Part shown: positions 47,074 through 58,433 of the stretch, piece by piece
How positions within the stretch are numbered: position 1 is the first letter of the stretch
Layout: each line of letters opens with the position of its first letter
From: Kryptolebias marmoratus
Lineage: Eukaryota > Chordata > Actinopteri > Cyprinodontiformes > Rivulidae
DNA length: 64,000 bases
NCBI RefSeq assembly: GCF_001649575.2
Contig: NC_051452.1
Location: forward strand, 2,065,215-2,129,214
Direction of reading: 5' to 3'
Notes under the pieces: generated by a model
What the model saw: only the letters and a program-made list of their open reading frames with translations
What the model was told of the DNA's origin: nothing
The model's database searches: none
Position numbers and translations under genes: made by a program

Positions 47074-50000
47074 GTCGCTATTTGTCCAAACTGAGGTTGT
47101 TTTTCTGAGGAGCTACCTACAGCACTTAAATATATTGTTCATTTTTACAGAACCCCACAGTAAAAGATGTAAGCTAAAACGGATCTAAAGATCCATTTTA
47201 TGTGCTTTTACAACAACCATTCAATTAGTGATTAAAGGAAATGTCACATATTTGTCACTGGTTGATATTTGCTGGTATCTGTTTTTCTACTTTGTAGTGC
47301 TGGGAAGCAGATCAGTAAGAAAAACCTTTTTGACCCAAGACAAACCCTTATTTACTGGATTCTGGGTCTTCATCAGAAGTGGCTACAGATGGAGCCTTCC
47401 TGAGAGGGGAATGCAACATCTAGATGTAGGAAAGTTTCCCTTACGGCCCTTTGAAGTTTGAGGGAACTGTGGGACCAGCACTGAAAGCAAATTCTCTCTC
47501 TCTCTTTTTTTTTTTTCTTCTTGCTTGCTAGAAGCAGCCACACTCTTAAGATACAAACATGAAAGCAAATGGAGCAATGGGAGAAAGGAACAAAGTTATT
47601 GTAGAGGGCTGAGTTCTTGTTGGCATGTTGAATTGTTTACATCCACAGATTCTGACGAAAGTTACTGGCCTCAAATGCTGGCATCACCTGTAGTGCGGAC
47701 AAAATAAAGGGCAAACAGTAAGAAAGTAAAAGATAGGAAATATGTTTTAGGACTGTAAAGATAAGGTGGAAAATTAATGTTATTTACAAATAATCTCATC
47801 ATTATCTGTAAAAATCTGAAGCACAGTAAGTCTCTTCTGGCTATAAATAGCAAGCAAATTAGTGGGTATTTTTACTTTGTCTGCTCTCTGGAATTTGACA
47901 TTTGCTTATATTTGATTACAGCCACCACACAGCCCGCCATTGTTTGGCATTCTTGGCTTCCAGTGGCATAAATGTGCTTTTCGTATCTTCTATCAGCACA
48001 AGAACTGGATAATTAGCAGGAGGAGCCACGGCAAATACAAAAACAACGAAAAAGAAAAGAGCAGCTCCAACTCAAACTTCAATTAAAAATGTAATATGTA
48101 GCTGTACTAACAGCCGTTTGATTGACAAGCTCTCTCTCATACCAGCCACTAATTGCTGAGATTTTGCAGACACATGGCAAAGACAGCAAATGTGTTTTGT
48201 TCCGACTATTACTGAGCTAAGACGGCTTTAATTATGTTTAAAGATTGGTTTCAGCTTTTGACACAAGTCATTTTCAATTAGGCCAGGTTAAATTAAGTAA
48301 GCACTCGAAACTCCAGAAGTGTGCCTGTCTTTGATAATGAAAATATATCTGCTAATTCATCCAGTGAGACAATAACAGTTCAGGCGATTTTAATTGTTTC
48401 AGACAATTATTAGGCAGGTAAAAGATCTGAACAATCAGAAACTGTAATGGAAAGAACCAAGCCAGCATGTGAGTTCAGTCTTTAAGCAAACACTGTTCAG
48501 AGTTTGAAGCTTTCAGCTGAGAATTCAGAAGGCCTCAAGAGATATACATGGGTTGTGACTGGGGCTTTTGACAGACTCTGAACCCTGAAAATCCACTCTT
48601 AACCTAAGACCAATAAGGAAAACTAGATATTCCTTGGGAACCAAAAGGTTGAAGCCGGAATGGGACCAGCATTACGCAGGCTGGTTCCAGTACAATTTTT
48701 AGTTCCTACCCCCCTTTATGTAAAAAAAACAGGGCATTTTCCTTGGCAAAAATTAAAATACACCTCAGATATTTTTTAGGTGTTTTCTCTTGTTGATTCA
48801 CATAGATCAAACATTTATTTTACAGGAAAAATTAGCTGTAATTAGTTTTTTGTACTTAAAAGAACGGTGATGTAACACCATGACTGTAGATGAGACAGCC
48901 CCACTGACTTGGGTTCCAAAACTACAGCATGGCAGTGCCCGTAAACGGGATCTTGTGATTTCCATTTTGAACAAAAAAACAAAAAACAAAGGCACCTTGT
49001 TTCTTGGCATGTGTCAAAAGATTGTGTCAGAATAGATGAGCCAATTGCAATCAAATTTTGGAAAAAGCTGAATAAATATTACATTTTCTTTTTGTTTTTT
49101 ATGAAATCACAAAATTTGACACAACAAAAGCCACACCAGTCAAGAGAAACCCCAACAAAACTTCAACGAAGGAAAGTGTTGGACAAAAACAACTGAAAAC
49201 TAAGAGCTATAAGTACAGAGGAAGTCATCTGAGTAGATACAGAACCGGTATGACAGTCAGATACTAAACACAAAATCAAAGAAACATGAGCCTTGACTGT
49301 AACTATAATGAATTCTTAATCCAAGTCAGTTATTTTGTGTAAAACCAGCCACGTTTTGGTACATGATGGATGCTCTCAGACCACAGGTGACCACTTCATA
49401 ATCCTTATGATTTGAGGTAGTTCTCCTTTTGTTTTGCTTTTTCATTGCCAGAACAGTGGCTGATTGTACTGGAGTCCTTAAACCCACTTTTATCAAGTCG
49501 TTTTTTGGCTCCTTCTTCAGAGCAGGCACTTTCTTGGCTCAATTGAGACTCTCAAGTGGCATAAGGGGTTATGAATGTTCTATTTAAAAGCAATGACTAA
49601 GCAAGTTGAACGCTCTTCTCGCACCTGTACTGTTAAAGCTGCATTTCTGTTACTGAAGTTGAGAACATTTAGCTGCTGTGGTTGACTTCTGTGGTGTGTT
49701 CTTCTTTCAACACAAGCAACACAAAATGGACTGACTTGTCATATCCCAGCCCTACTTCTACTTAATGTTTGTTGCGCTTTTTCAAATTTAGGATTAAGAG
49801 TTAAACCAAAAACCAACAGCTCTACTTACAGACGGCTCCTTTGTTGTTATTGGTGATTGTGAACGTCACGTGCATAAATAACAGAGCTGCCTTTAAAAGG
49901 AGTAATGTTTCCATGTTCATTGACACCTGATAAGTTTCTGAAAGTTTAGCTTTATAAAAATGTGACATGTTAGCTTTTATCTGTAGGGGACTAGGGTTTC

Positions 50001-52089
50001 CTTCTAAACTGAAAGTTTCTACCATTATGAGCTAAGCCTTCTACAACTTTAGCTTCACTTAAATTCGCATTTACATTTATACTTCTGTCTTACAATCTGG
50101 ATATTAAAAGCTACATTTTACATTTGAGACTAGTAAATTTTCCATTTCAAACTAGTAAAATAATCTTGAAGAGCTACAAAAGGTTCACTGGTAGGTTCAC
50201 AACTTTATTTGATTTTTTTCTTTGCAAACTCATCCTGAGCCCTATCCAGAGTCTAAGTTCAAACAGCACGCTGCGGAGTCACAAATACTTTTTATAACTT
50301 CTTCCGCACCAGCAGCTGCACTCGTAAAGACCTTTAAGCAGATGCTGATGGATGTGATACCTTGCACATCTCATCAGACCAGCACCAGAAGCGAGCGAGA
50401 CAAATCAGATGACTAATTTTCCAACCGCAGACGCAGCTCGGGGTCAGTATGTGTGGCGAACTGCCGTAGTATGTGGGCAGGCGGACATAATGATGTGGAA
50501 CTCTGCAAGAAAACAAAATGGAATCAAAAATTACTCTGCATTCGTGTGGATCTTTCTCCAGAGGACCTCCTTCTGTTTAATGGTTATTTTAAATTGCTTG
50601 CCAAAACCGTGTGGCAGCTGGACTTCTTGGGCTGCAGCTGAGAGCAGCCCACACAGGAAGGCAACTTGGCTATAACAGATTATCATCGAGGTGACAAATG
50701 AGCCGCGGCTAGAGGAGCTTATTTTGTGTTGCCTCCCTGTGTGCAGGTTGTGTCGTTTAAGGCAGGGAAATGTACAAACTTCCCGCTAACCAATGACCGT
50801 AGCAACAAACTTTGAAGGTGTTTAAGATAATGGGGGCTGGAATATGGAGACATCTAGCAATTCATTGGATCTTTAATTAAATCCCACTTATGCCATTGCT
50901 TGAACACTGTGGAGTTGTTGCATGTAGTCACAGCAGAGTGTGATATTCTCTGAAACCATCTGGCAGTTTCTTAAAGGCTGTTGCAACAGACTTTACCTCC
51001 CCTTCGGGCTTGTTGGCATGATGGAAAAGAATTAGGGAAAACAGGCAGCTTGAGTTTATATAATTAGCACTGTATGTATGAAGACTCTCTCTGATGCACA
51101 CTCAAAAGCCAACAATAAGTCAGGGTAAAACACAGGAGTGGCATATGTTCTTATACATGTATCACAAAGATTTTCCTGCAGCAAATCCCCCCGAGGTACT
51201 CCATTTCATCCAGTCAAGTTGACAGAACCAAATCCTGCAATATAGTTTCGGTGATAACAAATATGTAATCTTTAAAATATACTTAATCCATATGTTTTTT
51301 TTGTCAAACTCACACTTCAGAATTTATCATTAGTAAAAATGATTTGTTTTTCCCAAAAGCTCTCTAGCCTGATCACACAGTTACTTTAGTAGTGCTGAAA
51401 ATCAACCAGATTAGCTGTCCAAACCTAATCAGTCTACAAGAGAAATAAGAGGTATATTTAAATTAAAAAATTAACATAAGCTATAGCTGCTTTTCTTAAA
51501 TACTTCTACTTTTACAGGTTTCAAGATCATGACCTTTCCCATACCCCTTAAGCTGTTTTCATACTCCAAGAAAAGTCACGACGTCGGCTCTCATTTACGT
51601 GATTACGCGACAAAAATTGTCATTTTGTACTACAGCTTCTTCCACCCATTTATGACACAAAGCCCTGGCGGACCTCTTTCTAACAGGGGTTTGCGCCAAG
51701 TATCGTGTGATTGGTCAGAAGTTGTTGTAGGTGTGTGTATTAGGGAAAATCTGTGAGCTTTAATGCAAACATTTTGCTTCTTTTGCTCCACCCAGAAGCA
51801 GCTGGTCGAGGCTGTTAGAAAATACAGCCATCTTTAGAAGTGTTCCAGCAAAATTTAGAAACCTGTGAGCTTAAAAAGACCGCGTGGAGACACAGGCGTG
51901 ACTCGTGGATGTGATGGCCGCAGGGAAGTGCGCCTCAGCCGGAAAGCGTAGGGACACATTCTCTACATCTGCTCATTATTGTCAAAATTTGCAAATGCCA
52001 AATGACGTGTACTGTCTCAGTCTACTTAATAAACAGGTCTGGTCGGGATAAGGGAAGCAAAAATCTGTACAACAAATGCTTTCAACGTT
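47074..52089. other. Non-coding DNA with homeodomain-motif cluster
   Basis: No gene recognised. 48110-48430 holds five TAATTA/TAATTG/CAATTA cores (48150, 48229, 48275, 48391, 48404) in clean sequence. 50220-50690 is GC-balanced with short open frames that lack domains. A CT/T tract lies at 47492-47517. Confidence 0.5.
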
Positions 52090-52200
52090 GGAAAAGGAAG
52101 AATGAGCTTCCCAGGAGTTCCGATCCGAGTGTCTCATAGACTATAGATGTATGTGAAAAAAAATGTGACCGCAAACTGACTTCTTCACTTCTTATGGTCT
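52090..52200 (+). repeat. Dispersed repeat B, copy 2
   Basis: Partner of 5635-5750, sharing GAGCTTCCCAG, AGTTC and GAT.CGAGTGTCTC, then ACTTCTTATGG. This copy has lost the AACATCTCGCAAAC segment found in copy 1. Confidence 0.65.
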
Positions 52201-52540
52201 TTAGTCCTCCACTTCATTCACCTTCTCATGAGGGAGTAGGGGATTTCCCCCTTTATTGTTCTGTTTTTGTGATCTAAAGTGAGGCTGAGATTTTTTTAAA
52301 TGAAGGCGAACAGGCTATAATTACAAAAACAAATAAACAAAAAAATGTATTTTCTCTGTTTAAACTAATTTATTGCCTTAAAAAACATTGTAATGTCTAG
52401 TTTGATGTTTATTGATGCATGACTTTTGGTGTTATTGTCAATCTTCAAATTAGCAGAAATAGCATTGTTTTTGTTTTTGCCTAAACATTTAGCTGTCACA
52501 AGTCATAGTGATGTCTATGTATTCCAATGAATTAAAGAGT

Positions 52541-53385
52541 TAGGGCCTTTTGGCTCAGGGCTAGGGTTAGGGTTTCCGCCTGGTTGAAGGGGTAGGGGCA
52601 TTTTGGCTCAGGGCTAGGGTTAGGGTCTCCTCAGGGCTTAATGGGATAGGGCCTTTTGGCGTAGGGCAAGAGTTAGGGTCTCTTTAGGGTTTAAGGGATC
52701 AGGGTCTTTTGGCCCAGGGTAGGGGCATTTTGGCTCAGGGTTTCAGCCTGGATGAAGGGGTAAGGGCATTTTGGCTCAGGGCTAGGTTTAGGGTTTCAGC
52801 CTGGATGAAGGGGTAAGGGCATTTTGGCTCAGGGCTGGGGATAGGGTTTCCGCCTGGATGAAGGGGCAAGGGCATTTTGGCTCAGGGCTAGGGTTAGGAG
52901 TTCCGCCTGGATGAAGGGGTAAAGGCATGTTGGCTCAGGGCTAGGGTTAGGGTTTCTGCCTGGTTTAAGGGATTAGGACCTTTTGGCTCTGGGCTAGGGT
53001 TAGGGTCTCTTCAGGGTTTAAGAGGTTAGTGTCTTTTGGCCCTGTGCTAGCATTAGGGTTTCCGCCTGGTTGAAGGGGTAAGGGCATTTTGGCTCAGGGC
53101 TAGGGTTAGGGTTTCCNNNNNNNNNNNNNNNNNNNNNNNNNNNNNNNNNNNNNNNNNNNNNNNNNNNNNNNNNNNNNNNNNNNNNNNNNNNNNNNNNNNN
53201 NNNNNNNNNNNNNNNNAAGGGGTAAGGGCATTTTGGCTCAGTGCTAGGGTTAGGGTTTCCGCCTGGTTTAAGGGGTAAGGGCATTTTGGCTCAGGNACTA
53301 GGGTTAGGGTTTCCCCCTGGATGAAGGGGTAAGGGCATTTTGGCTCAGGGCTAGGGTTAGGGTCTCCTCACGGTTTAAGTTAGGT
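52541..53385. repeat. 53-bp minisatellite with telomere-like TAGGGTTAGGG
   Basis: A tandem array whose TTTTGGC landmark recurs every 53 bases (52551, 52604, 52657, 52710, then 52772, 52825, 52878, 52931, 52984, 53037, 53090 and, after a gap, 53234, 53287, 53341). Each unit contains CAGGGCTAGGGTTAGGGTTT. Two unit types occur: type A with CCGCCTGGATGAAGGGGTAA and type B with CTTCAGGGTTTAAGGGATTA, plus hybrids near 52950. Units around 52731-52771 are shortened by deletions. The array is broken by a 100-base N gap of nominal size, so its true length is unknown. It is not a coding repeat, because 53 is not divisible by three. Confidence 0.95.
53117..53216. other. Assembly gap (100 N) in the minisatellite
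   Basis: Exactly 100 N, the usual placeholder for an unknown length. The phase of the 53-bp repeat is not preserved across it. A further single N lies at 53296. Confidence 0.99.
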
Positions 53386-55368
53386 ATCACTCATTACCTT
53401 CCGTAACAAAAATAAAATTATAGCATAGCCACAGAGTAGATCATTTGTGGTCAGCTACTTCAAGTTTACTTAGTATGTGGCTTTCTGCTTTGGTATTTAA
53501 AATCTATTTCTTTCAACAGATGCAGGTTTGTCTTTTTTTTCTACTGGTGGTCATTTTTACTTAGTCATTCTCATGCACTCTGAGTCTACATAGGTAGTTT
53601 TGTTTTGAAGAGATAATCTAATTAGAAAAGCCAATGTATTTAGCTGACAGCAGAGTATGAATGCACTAAAACAGTCAATTTCTTAGTTTTGAGTTGAATA
53701 TTTTTATCTTCATGTGTGCGCCCAAACACTGTTAATTTTATTCAATGTGGTCTCTAAAAACTTTTTTCACTTAGCACGTTGTTAAACTCCAGTTTAAAGT
53801 AGCTTTATGCAAGGATTTAAATTTTTCTATAGCTGCATAGAGACGTCATGCAACAGGAAATCTATTTTGCATAGTTATTTCTTGTGCCTCTGGGTTAAGA
53901 AGTAGCGTTGATAAGGAGCACAATGAGACAGATGATGCCCTATCCATGAATAATGCATATTCATGGCCTGGATACAAAAAAGTATGAGTTGAAGCCCAAT
54001 ATGTTTTAATGAGCCTGGTTCCCCGGGTGAACAACTTAATTTCTCATTCCAGTTCCAGACATAGAAGGTTAAAGTAGTTCTGCTTTGCCAAAGACAGGAA
54101 GAAACGGAGAGTAATGCTTTGCTGATGGCGGCCAAAATCTCCAGCCAGATTACAACCACAAAGCTCATTTTGACATTGTAAGCATACAGTAAGCAGCCTT
54201 TTTTTTCCTGTTATTGTTCTTGCATTATTCATAAAGTATTCTTTTCCGTGCAGAAAATTATTTTGCAGTATCCTTTTATTTTACTCAGGTTATTTGCAGA
54301 GTTAATTGAACTATGGGAAATCCCTCAGAGGACAATGAGTTCCATCTAATCCCATCTTATTATTTCTTACCTCAAAGTCTGCGTTAATTACTGGAGTGGC
54401 TGGGATTTTGCTCTAATTATGTGTTAATTTGAATCCGACAACTCCCTGCTTAATAATAATAATAATGAGAGAAACACGGGTTTTGTGATGATCAAAACTT
54501 CACGCTTTTTAAGGCTGAATAATTCATTTAACAGAGTAATAGCACTGCGATAGGCCCACTTCATAATGAAAAGTTGTTTAATCTGTTTTAATTATATTTA
54601 GCATGTAATTTGCTTTGCAAGACTTACGCAAACCCGTCTTCTGATTATAAAGTGATCAAGGTATGGTCTTTATTACTGCCGCATCAGCGTCAATCCCAGC
54701 AGCAGGACTCTCAGAACCTCTCTCTAATCTTTGCAATAAGTCCCGAACACACATACACACACTGTTGACCTCAAAATACTCTCAAGCCATCTGAAGCTTA
54801 TAAAGAAAGCTTACATTTATATTAATCTTCAGTAAAACGTATGCTGCTGCCTAAGCTGCTCAGAATTTCGAAAAATTATTGACAAGTTGTGTCCTGCTCA
54901 AGACACAAGTAATGGTGTTTGTGTTAATATAATGTCCTTATTATTGAAGCCTGTTAAGTATAAAGCTATGAATTAATTTAAACAAGGCTGTCTGAAGGTA
55001 GTATTTCACTGGGGCTTGACTGTTGGAGGCTAGTTGGTGACCCAGTCTCAGTCTGATTGAATTCTGTGTTTGCAGTCCTGTTTGGTGTGGACATCTTGCA
55101 AAACTGTATTCTAGCCCATGCACATTATCTCCCTGCCCACCTCTGCGCACATTATACCCACCTCAGCTTGCTTTGTTCCCGCCTTTGCAGCGGAATTTGT
55201 GAATCGAGAAGGGTTCGAGATAGGTTCACTTTATTCTTGAAAAACTATTACTACTTTTTCTGAACAATTCAGTTTAATCCCAACCTACCTTTAATTTCAA
55301 AAGTATTAAACAGAGTTTTAAAACATCTCCACTTAAGTAGGAATTTGTAAAAGTATCAGTTTTAGTTA
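53386..55368. other. Repeat-poor non-coding DNA, candidate regulatory cluster
   Basis: Contains a near-perfect 23-bp palindrome (53944-53966) and three TAATTA cores at 54385, 54414 and 54589, in clean DNA up to about 54720. A short (TAA)n run lies at 54450-54467. No gene recognised. A role in gene regulation is inference only. Confidence 0.4.
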
Positions 55369-55679
55369 CCAGTAGCCAGGGGTGGAAATTAGCACCCGCC
55401 ACCGGCCAAATGCGGGTAAATATTTGAAGTGGCGGGTGAATTTGATCAACACACACGCCACTGTGGCGGGTTGGCAATTTGAACAGAAAAGGTGTTATTT
55501 GTCCTCTTGACATGTACGGGGCAGCAATGTGCTCAAGTTGCAAATATCGAGGGCAAATATTTCTCATTAAAAAAATATCATTCTTTTAGGAATAAAATGT
55601 GCTAATAATATCATAATACAGAGGAATAAACACAGTTAAGGACTTGTTGGTAAATTATTTTTGTCCCATGTTTTAGAGG

Positions 55680-55719
55680 GGGAACCAATTATTTCAGACG
55701 GCTGAAATATTTGGTTCCC
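55680..55719. repeat. 18-bp inverted repeat beside the assembly gap
   Basis: The left arm 55680-55697 (GGGAACCAATTATTTCAG) and right arm 55702-55719 pair at 17 of 18 positions around a four-base ACGG loop. The sequence becomes N at the very next base, as if assembly stopped at the hairpin. Confidence 0.9.
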
Positions 55720-56282
55720 NNNNNNNNNNNNNNNNNNNNNNNNNNNNNNNNNNNNNNNNNNNNNNNNNNNNNNNNNNNNNNNNNNNNNNNNNNNNNNNNN
55801 NNNNNNNNNNNNNNNNNNNNNNNNNNNNNNNNNNNNNNNNNNNNNNNNNNNNNNNNNNNNNNNNNNNNNNNNNNNNNNNNNNNNNNNNNNNNNNNNNNNN
55901 NNNNNNNNNNNNNNNNNNNNNNNNNNNNNNNNNNNNNNNNNNNNNNNNNNNNNNNNNNNNNNNNNNNNNNNNNNNNNNNNNNNNNNNNNNNNNNNNNNNN
56001 NNNNNNNNNNNNNNNNNNNNNNNNNNNNNNNNNNNNNNNNNNNNNNNNNNNNNNNNNNNNNNNNNNNNNNNNNNNNNNNNNNNNNNNNNNNNNNNNNNNN
56101 NNNNNNNNNNNNNNNNNNNNNNNNNNNNNNNNNNNNNNNNNNNNNNNNNNNNNNNNNNNNNNNNNNNNNNNNNNNNNNNNNNNNNNNNNNNNNNNNNNNN
56201 NNNNNNNNNNNNNNNNNNNNNNNNNNNNNNNNNNNNNNNNNNNNNNNNNNNNNNNNNNNNNNNNNNNNNNNNNNNNNNNNNN
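55720..56282. other. Assembly gap (563 N)
   Basis: Lies inside the hAT element. Frames crossing it are artefacts. Confidence 0.99.
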
Positions 56283-56608
56283 ATCATCATCATCATATGA
56301 AATAACTTTTTGTCATAACAAAAAATAGTGGCTGGTAAAATATTTGAGTGGCTGGTAAAAAAATTTGTCCACCAGCCACTATGGCCGGTGGACAAAATTT
56401 TTAATTTCCACCCCTGCCAGTAGCTCTGTCAGTGAATGGATGGGGCCTGAGTTACCCTAAAACTAGAGTATTCTGTTGTTTCTAATAAAGAGGAACACGT
56501 TTTCTCCTTCCCCTTAATATCGATTCTTACTGCACGAGACAAGATTCCAGATATTTTTTTCTCATTTAGCTTCTTTATGTTCTTTTAAACTTTAAAAAAT
56601 ACCGAATC

Positions 56609-57232
56609 TGACAAGGCGAGGCTTGGCAGAACTCAGACTCACAACGACACAACAAAGATTTAAGGATTTTATTGCCAGAAAACTGGGAGCAGGCTCAAAG
56701 TCTTGGATCGTCTCACTCACGTGATCGGCTAGTGACGGGACCGGAACTGGTAAGTCCACATCAACTTGGTTTAGTGTTGCAGACCGGTTGGTCTGAAAGG
56801 GGCTGAGACGAGAGGGAAAATCCAGATCCAGGCGTGAGGTCGTTACCGGTAGGTCAGAGGTCCAAAGCCAAAACCAGACAGGGAGAATCCAAAGGGCTAG
56901 GTCCAGATGGGCGAGGCAAGGTCGGTAACGAGAGATCAGAGTCCAAAGAAGTATCAGGCAGGGAGCAGACAAGAGACGGTGGTCATGGAACAGGCAAGGG
57001 TCGTGATCAGGCATGAACGAAAGTAATACGCTGGACATTTACTGGCAACAAGGCTTTCAATAATCTGGCACTGATGTGTGTGAGCTGTGGGTACTTATAG
57101 TGACAGGAACAGGTGAGACAGATGAAGCTGATTACATGGGCATGGCAACATACCCATGGCTTGAACTGTGGGACTGTGGAAAGTTAAGTGACTGTGGCAA
57201 GAGGCGTGGCAGGAACAGATGGAGCTGTGACA
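56609..57232 (-). mobile_element. Solo LTR (Gypsy-like), 624 bp, minus strand
   Basis: Read on the minus strand it begins TGTCACAGCTCC and ends GCCTTGTCA, with TG..CA ends and the plus-strand mirror TGACAAGG..GCTGTGACA. A perfect 5-bp duplication GAATC flanks it (56604-56608 and 57233-57237). On the minus strand, CTATAAGTACCC (about 57090-57101) is a plausible TATA box. AATAAA (complement of TTTATT at 56668-56673) is the polyadenylation signal, about 60 bases before the end, followed by a GT-rich stretch (TTTGTTGTGTCGTTGTGAG). No internal region or second LTR is present, so it is a solo LTR left by recombination. Its sequence differs from the LTR at 2854, so it is another family. Long open frames inside it are incidental. 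Confidence 0.88.
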
Positions 57233-57237
57233 GAATC

Positions 57238-58433
57238 CCTGTTTGCACCCTTCGTCTTTGAGGCTTCTTTAATCTATTTATCTCAAGTCGTGTGCCGTCA
57301 CATCACATTTCCCTCATGTTTGCCACGCCAAGGCGTCATTGCTCGGCTCTGCGTCCTCTTTATGTGCATGAGTCATGTAAAATGCATCCGTGCTTCCCTC
57401 AGGAGGGGCAAAGGCGGGCGTCGTAGGACATTTTATAGAACACACGGTTCCCATGAGCATTTATTCAAAGTAGATGCTTTTCACTTTAAGTCTCCATGTC
57501 AGTGTTTAAAACTATGATTACTCACCTTTTATTAAGCTCCATGAACCTGTGTACGTAGATAATAAATGTACTGCGTTAAAATGTATTCAGTGAACACAGC
57601 TAATGGTCACTTTTGGATTCCAGCCACAGTTTTGCAAGTTGGAGATATTTTCTGAAGATAGACTGCTGAGCTTGGACTTGCACTTCAGTTCAAATTATAT
57701 GTTTCTTTCTACTTCAAAGGAAGATAAAGTGACAGGTGCTGTTTGCAATTGGAACTGCAGCGTTGTTTTTTCTTCTTCGGAAGCCTAATAAAATAGTGAC
57801 TGCAGACACAAGCCACCCTCTTGAAGAGCACACACAGACGCTTTTGTGCTTATGAATGAATTATTGAAAGCTCTCTCGATCTTACTGTTGCTGGAGAATT
57901 GTGTGATCAAGGAGTGGCAGGAAAGCTGAAGTTTAAAAACTTGCAGCACACAGCAAAATCCTTTTTTTTTTTTAATGCCTCCGACTTCCAAAGATGTCGG
58001 TGTAGCTCAAACCAGTCGTTTCCGTCACACATTAAATAATAACCCTGCTCTGAGCTGTTTCTGTTTAGTTTTTCCACACAGACAGGTCTTTTTCTACCAT
58101 ACATTAAGGCTTGTAACAAAACTATTGCTTCTTATCAAAATGTGATATATTTTAGAGATATGAATTTCAAGTGAACACACAATTACACCCTCATTTCACG
58201 ATGACAGACATTCAGGCTTTTCACAACTGTTTGTTTTTTCCCCTCTGCTCGCACAAAGCTAGTTAATATGATTCAAAAAGTGTTCGCACAACAACAATCG
58301 TTTTCTTGTGTCACTTAAAAATATGCGCTGACCTGAATTAAAGCCATTGCTGCGCAATTTTGGACACAAATTCTGAACATATCCGAGCGGGGGAGAACCC
58401 CCCCCCCACTGATTTGAACATTAAATTGTTTTT
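57238..58433. other. Non-coding DNA, no gene recognised
   Basis: 57260-57450 is G+C-balanced and repeat-free. Poly-T lies at 57962-57973 and a C-run at 58399-58407. No coding frame with a domain. Confidence 0.5.

Larger units (their letters stand above)
55377..56416. mobile_element. hAT element with perfect 8-bp target duplication
   Basis: The left terminus CAGGGGTGGAAATTAGCACC and the right terminus TTAATTTCCACCCCTG are inverted repeats of hAT type. They are flanked by identical 8-base duplications CCAGTAGC at 55369-55376 and 56417-56424. Subterminal sequence is built of GTGGCGGGTG- and GTGGCTGGTAAAATA-type words on the two sides. An internal hairpin (55680-55719) directly abuts a 563-base N gap (55720-56282), and an (ATC)n run follows the gap. 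No transposase is visible in the roughly 480 known bases, so autonomy cannot be judged. Confidence 0.92.

Noticed and set aside
52541..53385. A true chromosome end or telomere
   Set aside because: The telomere-like word is part of a 53-bp unit, not a pure TTAGGG array, and non-repetitive DNA continues on both sides.
52541..53385. CRISPR-like repeat array
   Set aside because: Units are directly adjacent tandem copies with no unique spacers, in a vertebrate genome.
55694..56395. Open frames of 205-233 codons across the 563-base gap
   Set aside because: They are N positions within a hAT element, not genes.
56592..57038. 148-codon minus frame
   Set aside because: Lies within the solo LTR; open by chance because the LTR has few stop codons in that frame.
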